64,000 nt of DNA from CAYGAG01 sp964347765 (GTDB lineage: Archaea; Thermoproteota; Bathyarchaeia; Bathyarchaeales; Bathycorpusculaceae), in NCBI GenBank assembly GCA_964347765.1, contig CAYGAG010000003.1, positions 31,958 to 95,957 of the forward strand, read 5' to 3'. Below, in pieces: positions 51,982 through 60,330 of the stretch (positions are counted from its first letter, which is position 1; each line of letters starts with the position of its first letter). A program made the translations under genes and the position numbers. A model generated the notes under the pieces. The model ran no database searches and had not been told where the DNA came from. It was given only the letters and a program-made list of their open reading frames with translations.

Positions 51982-52926
51982 TTAGGCATCAAATAATTGC
52001 AGAAGCATCTCACAGGCTCGACAAATGTTCCCAACCGTAGGCTCTCCGCATCTGATGCATTTCCTTAATCTCTCCCTTTTAAACATTTTTTCTATGGCTG
52101 GCCTAATCCTTTCCATTGACTTGAATACTGCAAACTTTGTTCCAGCATGTTTCTCTTCCATTCTGCTTAGGAAAAGACGCATGTCATTCCTCATGGCTTC
52201 TGAAGCATAAGGACATGGTATGCCTTGAAATTGTATCTTTCTAATGTAGGCATATAGAGCTGTTTCTTTTTCTGGAATCTGACAGAAGGGTTTTGCTCTC
52301 GGCATAAGCTTCGGATGTACCTGATCCGTGATTGGCTTCCCTCTTGCTAGTCTTGATAGGTCGCCATGAAAAATGTTTAAAAGAATTGTCTGTGTCTCAT
52401 CATCCAATGTATGGGCGGTTGCAACCTTATCCGCGTTGACATCTCTCGCTACAATATTCAATGCTTTTCTTCGCAGGACACCGCAGTATGCGCATGGTGT
52501 CAGTTTGTTTCTTCCCTCTTCCTTCAGATGCCTGACAATCTCATCAAGTGAATAGCTGTAGAGTTCTTTGAAAGAGATTATATGATGTTCAATGTTGAGT
52601 TTTCTGCAATTTCGAGCCGCTATTCTCAAGGCTTCATCTCGATATCCTTCAATCCCTTCATCCACCGTAACCGCAACTAACGAGGCCTTTGGATATTCGA
52701 GCTCCATTTTGGTTAGAATATGTAATAGACTGATGCTGTCTTTTCCGCCGGAAACTGCAACAGCTATCCTATCATCATACTCAAGCATATTAAACTTGGC
52801 AATGGCCGTCCTGGTCTTATCCTCTATGGATTTGATGAAGCAACTTCCGCAGAGTCTCTCTTCGGAGTATAGCCTGAAAAAGAAGGCTTCTCGATGCTTG
52901 CAGCAAGTGCAAACATGAGTCTCCAT
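51982..52926 (-). CDS. ttuA: TtuA/Ncs6-like tRNA 2-thiolation enzyme
   Basis: 314 residues. The N-terminal zinc ribbon has CTCC and CGSC; VAVSGGKDSISLLHIL is the PP-loop; LTPCAYCGVLRRKALNIVA and GIPCPYASE supply the Cys ligands of the catalytic Fe-S cluster; CIRCGEPT and CRAC form the C-terminal ribbon. It adenylates U34 or U54 of tRNA and inserts sulfur delivered as thiocarboxylate by a MoaD/TtuB-like protein. I start at ATG 52926 (METHVCTCC); the frame is open from 52977. Confidence 0.92.
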   Translation of the reverse strand: METHVCTCCKHREAFFFRLYSEERLCGSCFIKSIEDKTRTAIAKFNMLEYDDRIAVAVSGGKDSISLLHILTKMELEYPKASLVAVTVDEGIEGYRDEALRIAARNCRKLNIEHHIISFKELYSYSLDEIVRHLKEEGRNKLTPCAYCGVLRRKALNIVARDVNADKVATAHTLDDETQTILLNIFHGDLSRLARGKPITDQVHPKLMPRAKPFCQIPEKETALYAYIRKIQFQGIPCPYASEAMRNDMRLFLSRMEEKHAGTKFAVFKSMERIRPAIEKMFKRERLRKCIRCGEPTVGNICRACEMLLQLFDA

Positions 52927-53193
52927 TGAATATTCACGTACCTTTGAGTGGCTTCTGAAAGTCACTAAAGTGGGCAAAGTACAATAATCTTTTGAAGGCG
53001 CGCACTAGCTTGAAGGATTCAGCATTGCTTCAAAGAGACAGAGAAGACAAAATGGTGTTGTCTAGGAAGATATGAGAAACTCCCAGCAGAGTATAAAGAG
53101 GCTCCGGAAGAAAAGAAATTGTACACAAAATGAGCGCGCACGCTATTATGGGAAGTCGGGCTACCGGTAGAGAAAGAGCGCAAAAGATTATCT

Positions 53194-54312
53194 ATGAAAC
53201 TGATGTCTCATCTTGTGGAACGATCGAGAATGCTGGATGACATAGCCTGCGCGGATGATTTCGGAGACATGCCAGACTTGGAAAAGAGGATACTGGCTAT
53301 ACTTTCACTATTTGAGACTAACCGCAAATCAGGGAACGCGGATGAGTATGTTTTTCCTGACAGCAGGCGAATCAGACCTACGCTAGTAGGAATAAAATCG
53401 TTCTTGAGAGAAGGTGCTGCTATTGACATAGAGAAGATGCGTGCTTCAACGGAGCAACTGCTGCGGAGAAAGCTAGTTGCCAAGAAGTCAGACTGCTACT
53501 TCTTGTCTGACAGTGGGAAGAGAGTTGGCAAGATATTCAGAATCGAACGGATGAGCAAAGGCTATGATAACCTGTTATCACGGACCGGCAATAGCAAAGC
53601 GTATTCACTGTTCTGCGAGCACGTCTTCGGCAAAGATCTGTCGCAATTCAATGTTTTGGACATGGAGCAGCTGGACACTCTGATAGAGAAGTTGGAACTG
53701 AAGCCCAGCGAAGTGGCTCTGGATCTAGGATGCGGGAATGGAAGGATAGCCGAATATATTTCCGACCTCACAGGCGCGAAAATGGTTGGACTTGACTTCG
53801 CGGCTGAAGTGATAAAAAATGCGCAACAACAGACAGTCGACAAGAAAGACAGATTAACCTATGTGCCAGGCGACATGAACGAACTGTCATTCAAGGAGGG
53901 AAGCTTCGACGCCATCATCTCGATAGACACACTGTATTTTGTTGAAAGCATAGATGCGACGATCAGAAGATTGAAGAAACTTCTAAAGCCACCAAATGGC
54001 AGACTCGCAATCTTCTATGATCAGACCTGTGACCCTGATGAATCTAGAGATATTCTTCTGCCAGAAAACACCAAAGTTGGCGTCGCTCTGAGTAGCAATG
54101 GTTTGGCTTATGAGACAGTTGACTATACGACCAATAGCAAAGATATATGGATTCGTGAAATAAAAGCCGCTGAAGAACTGAAGGAACTGTTCGTCAAAGA
54201 AGACAACGCGGACATCTATGAAGATAGAGTACAAGACGCCAAGCGGACGTTGGAGAAAATAGAAGACGGAAGACATGTACGATACTTCTATCTCGCCAAG
54301 CTCAAGAAGTAA
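53194..54312 (+). CDS. SAM-dependent methyltransferase with N-terminal winged-helix-like domain
   Basis: 372 residues. Residues 1-120 look like a winged helix (LEKRILAILSLFETNRKSGN, TEQLLRRKLVAKKSDCYFLS). The methyltransferase core starts near 175: VALDLGCGNGRIAEYISDLT (SAM site), GLDFAAEVIKNAQQQ, FDAIISIDTLYFVESID. Substrate unknown; small-molecule-type class I fold. ATG at 53194. The region on both sides has GCGCGCAC tracts between genes, and the methyltransferase begins an accessory stretch. Confidence 0.88.
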   Translation: MKLMSHLVERSRMLDDIACADDFGDMPDLEKRILAILSLFETNRKSGNADEYVFPDSRRIRPTLVGIKSFLREGAAIDIEKMRASTEQLLRRKLVAKKSDCYFLSDSGKRVGKIFRIERMSKGYDNLLSRTGNSKAYSLFCEHVFGKDLSQFNVLDMEQLDTLIEKLELKPSEVALDLGCGNGRIAEYISDLTGAKMVGLDFAAEVIKNAQQQTVDKKDRLTYVPGDMNELSFKEGSFDAIISIDTLYFVESIDATIRRLKKLLKPPNGRLAIFYDQTCDPDESRDILLPENTKVGVALSSNGLAYETVDYTTNSKDIWIREIKAAEELKELFVKEDNADIYEDRVQDAKRTLEKIEDGRHVRYFYLAKLKK

Positions 54313-54398
54313 AAGTACGCACCGCCCGCACCTAGAGATGGCTGTGGAGCGCTGTTGAAACGGAAGAGAATGCAGAAGAATAGGCAAGCGAAGAAGAT

Positions 54399-55379
54399 AT
54401 GAGCACACGAGTAGAAAATCAAGAAAGACTTACACGCGGGATCAAAATGGCATTTGTTGATCAGAATAGAAAGCTAGATAGACTGATATTCGCTTCAAGT
54501 CTGTTGCCTGACAAGGCGTCAGAAAGAAGATTCTTGCTTCTGGTAGAAAGCATTCGTTCCTTTGCAGAATCACTTTCGCAAGCTCCAATCTGGTGTTTCA
54601 CGCTAGGCGACGAGAGAGATCTCTCTGAGACAGCGAGAGATAGACTTTCAGCATTGAATACGACGTTTATCCATTTCGAGACAGAGACTGAAATCCCACG
54701 ATTTCCATTCATGTGGAAAGCTCTTCTAAGCGCTCAAGCCGAGTCAATAGCTCAAGGCAAAACTGATGTAATTGTCTGGCTAGATACTGACACAATCGTG
54801 CTTCAAGAACCCAAAAGATTCCTTCTGCAAGATGGCAAGAGCCTAGGCTGCAGACCTGTTCACCACACCATTATCGGTTCACGCTACGACGACCCCCTAA
54901 ACCTCTTCTGGACACAGATCTACCGTTACTGCAGAGTGCCTGAAAACCGGATTTTCCCGATGACACCCCACGTGGAGGGAAACCGAATACGCCCCTACTT
55001 CAATGCTGGACTACTGGCTGTTCGCCCAGAGAAGAGATTATTGCAGGTTTGGCGCGACAATTTCCTAGAAATCTACAAAGCCACAGAATTTCAGGAATTA
55101 TATGAGGAAGATAAGCGCTACACAGTTTTCATGCACCAAGCTGTACTGGCAGGAACCATTCTATCAGCCTTGCAGACCAACGAGATAGAGGAACTCCCGC
55201 CAACCTACAACTACCCCCTTCATTTATATTGGGAAGATATTACTGACCATCGCCCTTCCACCTTGGAAGAATTGATAACCTTTCGTTACGAAGACTTTTT
55301 CGAAAGTCTGGAATGGAGAGAGAAAATTCCAGCAAAAGAACAGTTCAAGCAGTGGATAGCAGAAAGACTACTTCAGTAA
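54399..55379 (+). CDS. Glycosyltransferase-like protein (GT-A fold, DxD)
   Basis: 326 residues. VIVWLDTDTIVLQEPKRFLL is the DxD nucleotide-sugar motif of GT8-like GT-A enzymes, and PYFNAGLLAVRPEKRLLQVW a typical acceptor-side strand; VFMHQAVLAGTILSA and NYPLHLYWEDI follow. No membrane segment. Donor and acceptor cannot be told. Likely transcribed after the methyltransferase gene, 86 bases downstream. Confidence 0.75.
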   Translation: MSTRVENQERLTRGIKMAFVDQNRKLDRLIFASSLLPDKASERRFLLLVESIRSFAESLSQAPIWCFTLGDERDLSETARDRLSALNTTFIHFETETEIPRFPFMWKALLSAQAESIAQGKTDVIVWLDTDTIVLQEPKRFLLQDGKSLGCRPVHHTIIGSRYDDPLNLFWTQIYRYCRVPENRIFPMTPHVEGNRIRPYFNAGLLAVRPEKRLLQVWRDNFLEIYKATEFQELYEEDKRYTVFMHQAVLAGTILSALQTNEIEELPPTYNYPLHLYWEDITDHRPSTLEELITFRYEDFFESLEWREKIPAKEQFKQWIAERLLQ

Positions 55380-55490
55380 CACATGGTTCAAATAACACCT
55401 GTCATCACAAAGAAAAGAAGAGGATTAAGGGACAGCACACGGTAAGCGCGCACGATCTACTCAGATATGCGACAAGAATGTAGGACATTT

Positions 55491-55790
55491 TCAAAATTCT
55501 TTCAGCGCCCTACGCTCTTCGTGGATGTCATCGATATTTGGCGTTACACCCCGCATAATCTCTCAGATCTTCCTTTCCAGGAACCACTTCTGGAAACCCA
55601 GCATGCGCGAAGGAAGCCCCGGTAGACGGTCTCTCAAAGCAAGATCATAATACCCATAAATAGCTTGGGAACTCAGACTGGAACATGTCTCCCTCTCTTG
55701 TGTACCCTTCCCAAAATGCTTTTGACCGAAAATCTCTGACTACAACGCTTCTCTTTGTCCCCAAGTTCTATCCTCACGCTCGCTTAGACG
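55491..55790 (-). pseudogene. Probable decayed protein gene, family not recognised
   Basis: On the minus strand RSVVVRDFRSKAFWEGYTRE ... FPSYLW runs into a stop; in a neighbouring frame the text continues as YYDLALRDRLPGLPSRMLGF, QKWFLERKI, an in-frame TGA at 55563-55565, then GVTPNIDDIHEERRALKEF to a stop at 55491. Residue use is clearly protein-like across the breaks, which points to a gene with at least one frameshift and one nonsense mutation. I cannot name the family. No intact gene lies in 55380-55910. Confidence 0.45.
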
Positions 55791-55910
55791 AATATCAGCC
55801 TGGTCTTCAAGCTATGAACGCAGAAACTCTTCAGGTTATCAATACGTCTGACGCCTAGGGTTCTGAGGAAAGAGCAGAGTCCAAACAGTAAAACAGCATT
55901 ATCCTAGATG

Positions 55911-55930
55911 GTTTCTTCCACAAGTCATAA
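55911..55930 (+). repeat. Cassette repeat copy 1
   Basis: GTTTCTTCCACAAGTCATAA, ending 21 bases before the TTG start of the gapped methyltransferase. Copies 2 and 3 precede the next two genes; the last 18 bases are identical in all three. Confidence 0.85.
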
Positions 55931-55951
55931 GACTCGAAGAGAAGAATACTA

Positions 55952-56718
55952 TTGGATGATGTGGACTTGACGAAACTGAAAGCTGAAGAAGATGCTTATG
56001 GGCAAGAGATATGGGCTCGTTATCAAGGCAGAGAAGTTTTTGAAATAGTTGAAAGAGATGACGGCTACATTGATACTTCTGTAAATGGTCCCCGAACGTA
56101 CTTCTCCAAATACGAAGATTGGGCTCCTTATCATAGACGAGCAATGGATTTTGTAAAGGGAAGGGTGTTAGACATTGGCTGTGGAGCAGGCAGACATTCT
56201 TTGTACTTGCAGAAAAAAGGTTTTGATATANNNNNNNNNNACTTGGAATTGACAACTCTCCTCTTGCCATAAAGGTCTCTAAACTAAGAGGCTTAAAGAA
56301 AGCCAAAGTCATGTCAATCAGGAACATAAACTATAAACCAGACTCCTTTGACACAATCATCATGATGGGGAACAATTTCGGCCTTTTCGGCAGTTTCAAA
56401 AAAGCACAAGAGTTGCTTAGAAGATTCCACAGAATGACTTCAAAGAACGCTCTAATTATAGCTGACACTCTTGACCCGTATAAGACTGACAATCCAGACC
56501 ACTTGGAATATCACAAGCTTAACAAGGAAAAAGGCAGAGTGGGTGGACAAGTGAGAATCCGGATAAGATTTAGGAAATATGTAGGCAGATGGTTCGATTA
56601 CTTGATGGTATCGAAAGAGGAGATGAAAGAGCTCCTGAAAAGAACGGGATGGAAGGTTAAGGAATTCATAGATTCTGAAGGCTCACCATACATAACCATT
56701 ATTGAAAAGGTGGCTTAA
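55952..56718 (+). CDS. SAM-dependent methyltransferase, interrupted by an assembly gap
   Basis: The N-terminal part (EDWAPYHRRAMDFVKGRVLD, IGCGAGRHSLYLQKKGFDI) carries the SAM motif; after ten Ns the frame resumes as LGIDNSPLAIKVSKLRGLKK, FDTIIMMGNNFGLFGSFKKA and ends at 56718. The true distance across the gap is unknown, so the frame cannot be counted through; motif spacing suggests only a few residues are missing. TTG start at 55952 is the only candidate after an upstream stop at 55928. UbiE-like small-molecule methyltransferase, substrate unknown. It is the first gene of the repeat-preceded trio. Confidence 0.85.
56231..56240. other. Assembly gap (10 N)
   Basis: Ten unknown bases inside the methyltransferase gene, between the SAM-binding loop and the acidic loop. 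Confidence 1.
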
Positions 56719-56755
56719 AGCCCAGACAGCTCGCTTAAGAACATAGTGTAAAGTA

Positions 56756-56775
56756 GTTTCTTCCACAAGTCATAA
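56756..56775 (+). repeat. Cassette repeat copy 2
   Basis: GTTTCTTCCACAAGTCATAA, identical over 20 bases to copy 1, 54 bases before the cupin start. Confidence 0.85.
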
Positions 56776-56829
56776 AATCTGAAAGCTGCCTTTCATCTAA
56801 TTATAGAAATATTGGGAATAGGAGTCGTT

Positions 56830-57174
56830 ATGTCAAAAAAGAGTTTTCCCAAGATTATTACTGATTTGCCAGAAGCAGACATAAACTTCGAGGGTGTTAG
56901 AGGATGGATTGCCCAAGGGGATAACCATCAAATTGTGTTCTTCGAAATAGAATTATCAGCAGAAGTCCCAGAACACAGTCACAATACCCAATGGGGGATT
57001 GTAGTGGAAGGAGAAATGGAATTAACTATTGATGGTAAAGCTAAGGTCTATAGAGAGGGTGATGAATATCTTATTCCTGCCCAAGCAAAGCATTCCGCAA
57101 AGTTCCTGACTAAATGCAGGATAATCGACTTCTTTACTGATAAAACAAGATTCAAACCCAAACTAGTCTCTTGA
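56830..57174 (+). CDS. Cupin-domain protein
   Basis: 114 residues, single cupin barrel: AEVPEHSHNTQWGIVVEGEM has the His-x-His-x4-Gln/Glu region of motif 1 and DEYLIPAQAKHSAKFL the His of motif 2. A metal-binding sensor or small enzyme. ATG 56830 has GGAG five bases upstream. Preceded by repeat copy 2 and placed between a methyltransferase and an acetyltransferase. Confidence 0.85.
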   Translation: MSKKSFPKIITDLPEADINFEGVRGWIAQGDNHQIVFFEIELSAEVPEHSHNTQWGIVVEGEMELTIDGKAKVYREGDEYLIPAQAKHSAKFLTKCRIIDFFTDKTRFKPKLVS

Positions 57175-57201
57175 GTGAATAGACTTCTTCATGATGACCA
57201 T

Positions 57202-57220
57202 ATTCTTCCACAAGTCATAA
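57202..57220 (+). repeat. Cassette repeat copy 3
   Basis: ATTCTTCCACAAGTCATAA; the last 18 bases match copies 1 and 2 exactly. It lies 58 bases before the acetyltransferase start. Confidence 0.85.
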
Positions 57221-57278
57221 ATACTGAAGGAGAAAGGGAAAGGAGAAGTATCATGATAACTGTTCGGGTTTGAAAAGG

Positions 57279-57710
57279 ATGAGTTTTGAAATAGTTAGAT
57301 ATGATAAGAAACATCAAGAAGCCGTAGTTGATTTATGGGAAAAATGTGGCTTAATTATCCCTCAAAATGACCCTGTTGAGGATATTCAGAGAAAACTTGC
57401 CTTTCAACCTGAGCTGTTCTTCATCGCAGTGTTGGATGGTCAACTCATAGGTTCTGTTATGGTCGGCTATGAAGGTCACAGAGGTTGGCTAAACTATCTA
57501 GCTGTCCTTCCTTCATTTCAAAAGAGGGGTTATGGTAAAAAACTGGTGAATAGAGCTATCATTGAATTAAGAAAGATTGGGTGTGTAAAATTAAATCTTC
57601 AAGTTAGGAAGAGTAATACCGCAGTCATTGAATTCTACAAGCATCTTGGGTTCGAAGAAGAAGAAAGAATAAGCTTTGGAATGAGATTAAGAAAACGAAT
57701 TGTTGAATGA
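57279..57710 (+). CDS. GNAT-family N-acetyltransferase
   Basis: 143 residues. LNYLAVLPSFQKRGYGKKLV is the acetyl-CoA pyrophosphate loop (Q/R-x-x-G-x-G/A), LNLQVRKSNTAVIEFYKHLG a YpeA-like strand-helix. It acetylates a small molecule or protein amine. The frame opens with TTG 57270; the ATG at 57279 is the likelier start. Third gene of the repeat-preceded trio. Confidence 0.88.
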   Translation: MSFEIVRYDKKHQEAVVDLWEKCGLIIPQNDPVEDIQRKLAFQPELFFIAVLDGQLIGSVMVGYEGHRGWLNYLAVLPSFQKRGYGKKLVNRAIIELRKIGCVKLNLQVRKSNTAVIEFYKHLGFEEEERISFGMRLRKRIVE

Positions 57711-57970
57711 AGCGATTTGCTGTTCATCATTACAACAAGAAACGTTAAGCCAGGAACTCCATATCTCTGTGAAAAAATGATCTTTCAGACATGACAAACC
57801 ATAGGATACTTACGTTTGTACAATCTGAGGATCTGCCTCAAAAAATGAGGAGTTCGCAATTGCTTACAACCTCTGGCATAGAGGTTTGGCTAAGCTTATG
57901 TTATGTTACCCTAAAAAAAGAAGAGGGAAGTATTGGATGTCTACCGTGTCTCCTAGCTTCTCATCTTGTA

Positions 57971-59560
57971 CTAGTATATCTCTCCGAATTTTGAGCTTGC
58001 ATATGCAACGTCTTTGATGTCTATCTTGTTGTCGCAGACTATGTCTGCCCTTGAATCCCAGTCGAGGTCTCCTCGATTCACTCCGAACAATTTGGCTACC
58101 ATAGCAATGTCTTTTATGTCTACTTTGCTGTCTCCGTTTACGTCTGCAGGGCAGTACTTCTTGGTGAAGTTTGCTGAAAGTGACAGGTTGCTCTGAACTG
58201 TTATGTTTCTATGTGCGTTTGTTGAGTTGTCCTCCCAGTTCGAGAATGTGAATCTATGGGTTGTGTAGCAGTCTGTTGTGTTTTCCCAGTGATCGTTTAT
58301 GAAGATAGTGTGGTTCCCAAGCCATATTCTGATCGTTGAGTTCGAATAAGCGTACAGAAGGCTGTCTACGTAGACGTCGCCTCTGGCAAGAGTGTTCCCA
58401 TACTGATCTTGAGCGTGCACCACTACCTTTGGCTTCTTGAGTGTGGGGTCTCCAATGAGAGAAACGTCATAGTTAGGATGCCCATAGGTTATCTTCTCAC
58501 CGTTCTTGACTGCCCACTCTTTGAAGGCTTCTCCTACTGTTTTCCCTTGACCGAACAACGGAGTGTAGAAGTCGTCCAAGTAGCCCATACCTCCTACTGT
58601 TGTGCTTCCGACCGCGATCATTCCATATGTAGGTGAGAAGATCCATGATCCAGCTAGATAATAGTCAGCGTCGGATCCATCACTGAGTGTGTGAGTTGCT
58701 GCAAAGCATGTGCCGAAGTTGATCATGAAGGATTTCGGGTCAATATTTATGTAGTCAGAGCCGTTGACTGTTCCATCCCAGATGCTGACCTCTGGATTGC
58801 TTGGATCAGGCACCTTAAACGTATGTTCTCCTACGTTGCCGTGACAACTGAGGTCTATGTGCTCGTACCCTTCTGTAAGCCTCTGCTTGTAGTCATCAGC
58901 ATTTGTAGTCTCCTTGTCAATGACCACTGTGACCTCATCATAATACGGTCCATAGACATCTTTCGGCCACTGGTCACCAGAAGCAGCCCAATCATCATCT
59001 ATATACGCTAAGGCCCGCTGAGGCAGCACAAGCTGACCAGTCCTCAGCTTATGAACCTTTGCGAAGTACGTGTTCACCATGTCCGCCTCGTTTGGACCCC
59101 ATCCCTTTATTCTGCCACACCATATCTCAGGCTGCACGTCACCAGTTCCATTAACATGTCCATCATACCTTCCATCCTCATCTGAATCCAACCATGTCCC
59201 ATCCAAATCCATGAAATAGAAGTCTGTTGCGAAGAGTCTTCCTACTTCATACCAGACTACGGGCGTATGTCCGACGAGAAGGCAACCCACCACATCAGGA
59301 TCACCTGCCAAAGTCTGCCTCATAGAAGATGCTGATGTTGACCCAGTAACATTAGAAATGATGACGTCATATCCCTCGCTCAGAAGGTCATCTTTGTACT
59401 GATTCAGAGATGTTTCAGTGGCCCCATAGATCTGCTTATCAATGAATACATACACAGTCGGCGAATCTGATGCATAGGCTGTATAGCTGCTCGAGAAGTC
59501 TACGCTTGTACAGACCAATGTGAACACAACTAGCATGGTCACCAATGATTTTTCTTTCAT
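57971..59560 (-). CDS. Secreted gingipain-like (C25) cysteine peptidase with C-terminal dockerin
   Basis: 529 residues. Signal peptide at 1-30 (SLVTMLVVFTLVCTS). The caspase-like core has VGCLLVGHTPVVWYEVG, HIDLSCHGNVGEHTF (catalytic His) and MINFGTCFAATHTLSDG (catalytic Cys), the C25 arrangement. About 90 residues of beta-rich linker precede a type I dockerin: DVNGDSKVDIKDIAMVAKLF and DNKIDIKDVAYASSKFG, two calcium-binding duplicated segments. ATG 59560 has GAGGG upstream; the frame is open from 59578. The protein would act outside the cell on peptides, anchored through a cohesin partner not seen here. Confidence 0.88.
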   Translation of the reverse strand: MKEKSLVTMLVVFTLVCTSVDFSSSYTAYASDSPTVYVFIDKQIYGATETSLNQYKDDLLSEGYDVIISNVTGSTSASSMRQTLAGDPDVVGCLLVGHTPVVWYEVGRLFATDFYFMDLDGTWLDSDEDGRYDGHVNGTGDVQPEIWCGRIKGWGPNEADMVNTYFAKVHKLRTGQLVLPQRALAYIDDDWAASGDQWPKDVYGPYYDEVTVVIDKETTNADDYKQRLTEGYEHIDLSCHGNVGEHTFKVPDPSNPEVSIWDGTVNGSDYINIDPKSFMINFGTCFAATHTLSDGSDADYYLAGSWIFSPTYGMIAVGSTTVGGMGYLDDFYTPLFGQGKTVGEAFKEWAVKNGEKITYGHPNYDVSLIGDPTLKKPKVVVHAQDQYGNTLARGDVYVDSLLYAYSNSTIRIWLGNHTIFINDHWENTTDCYTTHRFTFSNWEDNSTNAHRNITVQSNLSLSANFTKKYCPADVNGDSKVDIKDIAMVAKLFGVNRGDLDWDSRADIVCDNKIDIKDVAYASSKFGEIY

Positions 59561-59675
59561 ATTATCCCTCGACAACAACGTATAAATGGTTCAGAATTTA
59601 AATTTTATATTCCTCTGAAAACATCAAGCGCGCGTCTTAGATATATCGTGTGATCCAGCCAAGAAATCTTCTATT

Positions 59676-59890
59676 CTGCTCAAAAAAAGGTTACAGAAGA
59701 AAGAAGTTTCGTAGGAGACATCTCCACAATGGATAGGCTCAAATCCTCGCGGCATCATCAGAGCCCCTTGGTTTCCGAGCAATCTAAGAGCGCCTACTGT
59801 TTTCTTCTTGAATTGCGTCTAGTCATAGATGGTGAGATAGCAGCCTTCCAAGAGCATCAAGAAAGTTCTTGCTCTCTTTGTGTTTCGAAG
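59676..59890. repeat. Direct repeat copy 1 (215 bases), related to the 3' end of the large peptidase gene
   Basis: It aligns without large gaps to 60116-60330, roughly four bases in five identical, both starting CTCAAAAAAAGG and ending CTCTTTGTGTTTCGAAG. Its minus strand still encodes RNTKRARTFLMLLEGCYLTI-YD and stop, versus RNTKRARTFLMFIEGHYLTL-YD in the intact gene, so it is a duplicated peptidase 3' end. Confidence 0.8.
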
Positions 59891-60072
59891 AAGCAAAAAA
59901 GTTTCTTGAAGTCGCAAATAAGGCTGGCCTAGTCCACTTTACTTTGCATATTCCAGACAGGAAAGTCGATGCTATATGTGGCTGTTGTCCTTGTTGCTGC
60001 TATGATTTACAGGCACTTTTGAAATATGGAAAGAAGCCCTTCGTGGCCAAATCTGATTGCATTGCAGCTTAA
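59884..60072 (+). pseudogene. Fragment of a 4Fe-4S ferredoxin-type protein
   Basis: FEEAKKFLEVANKAGLVHFT, DAICGCCPCCCYDLQALLKY and KPFVAKSDCIAA match the middle of archaeal/bacterial 4Fe-4S proteins that continue with a ferredoxin domain (usually CCPCCCGxLRAL ... VAKSNY). Here it stops at TAA after SDCIAA and its N-terminal part is replaced by the direct repeat, so it is truncated on both sides. The junction with repeat copy 1 lies at about 59885-59890. Confidence 0.65.
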
Positions 60073-60115
60073 GGAGAAGAGTTTTCTCAAGAATAAGGGA
60101 ATAACAAGTACGCCT

Positions 60116-60330
60116 TCTGGCTCAAAAAAAGGCTACAGAAAAAAGGGAGTTTGGTGGGAGGCATTTCCACTATGGGTAGGCTCAAGTCCCTGTAGCGCCA
60201 TCAGAGTCCTTGGTTTCTGAGCGAGCCAGCAGCATCAACCTTTCTTCCTGAACTGTGTTTAGTCGTAGAGGGTGAGATAGTGGCCTTCTATGAACATCAA
60301 GAAAGTTCTTGCTCTCTTTGTGTTTCGAAG
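60116..60330. repeat. Direct repeat copy 2 (215 bases), overlapping the end of the large peptidase gene
   Basis: Partner of 59676-59890, offset exactly 440 bases. The last 72 bases lie in the peptidase gene and encode its C-terminus; the rest is downstream sequence. Confidence 0.8.

Noticed and set aside
55911..57220. Three 18-base repeats as a CRISPR array
   Set aside because: Spacing is 845 and 445 bases and each interval contains a gene; there are no cas genes.
57791..57994. 67-codon plus-strand frame after the GNAT gene
   Set aside because: It overlaps the end of the dockerin peptidase antisense and has no recognisable pattern.
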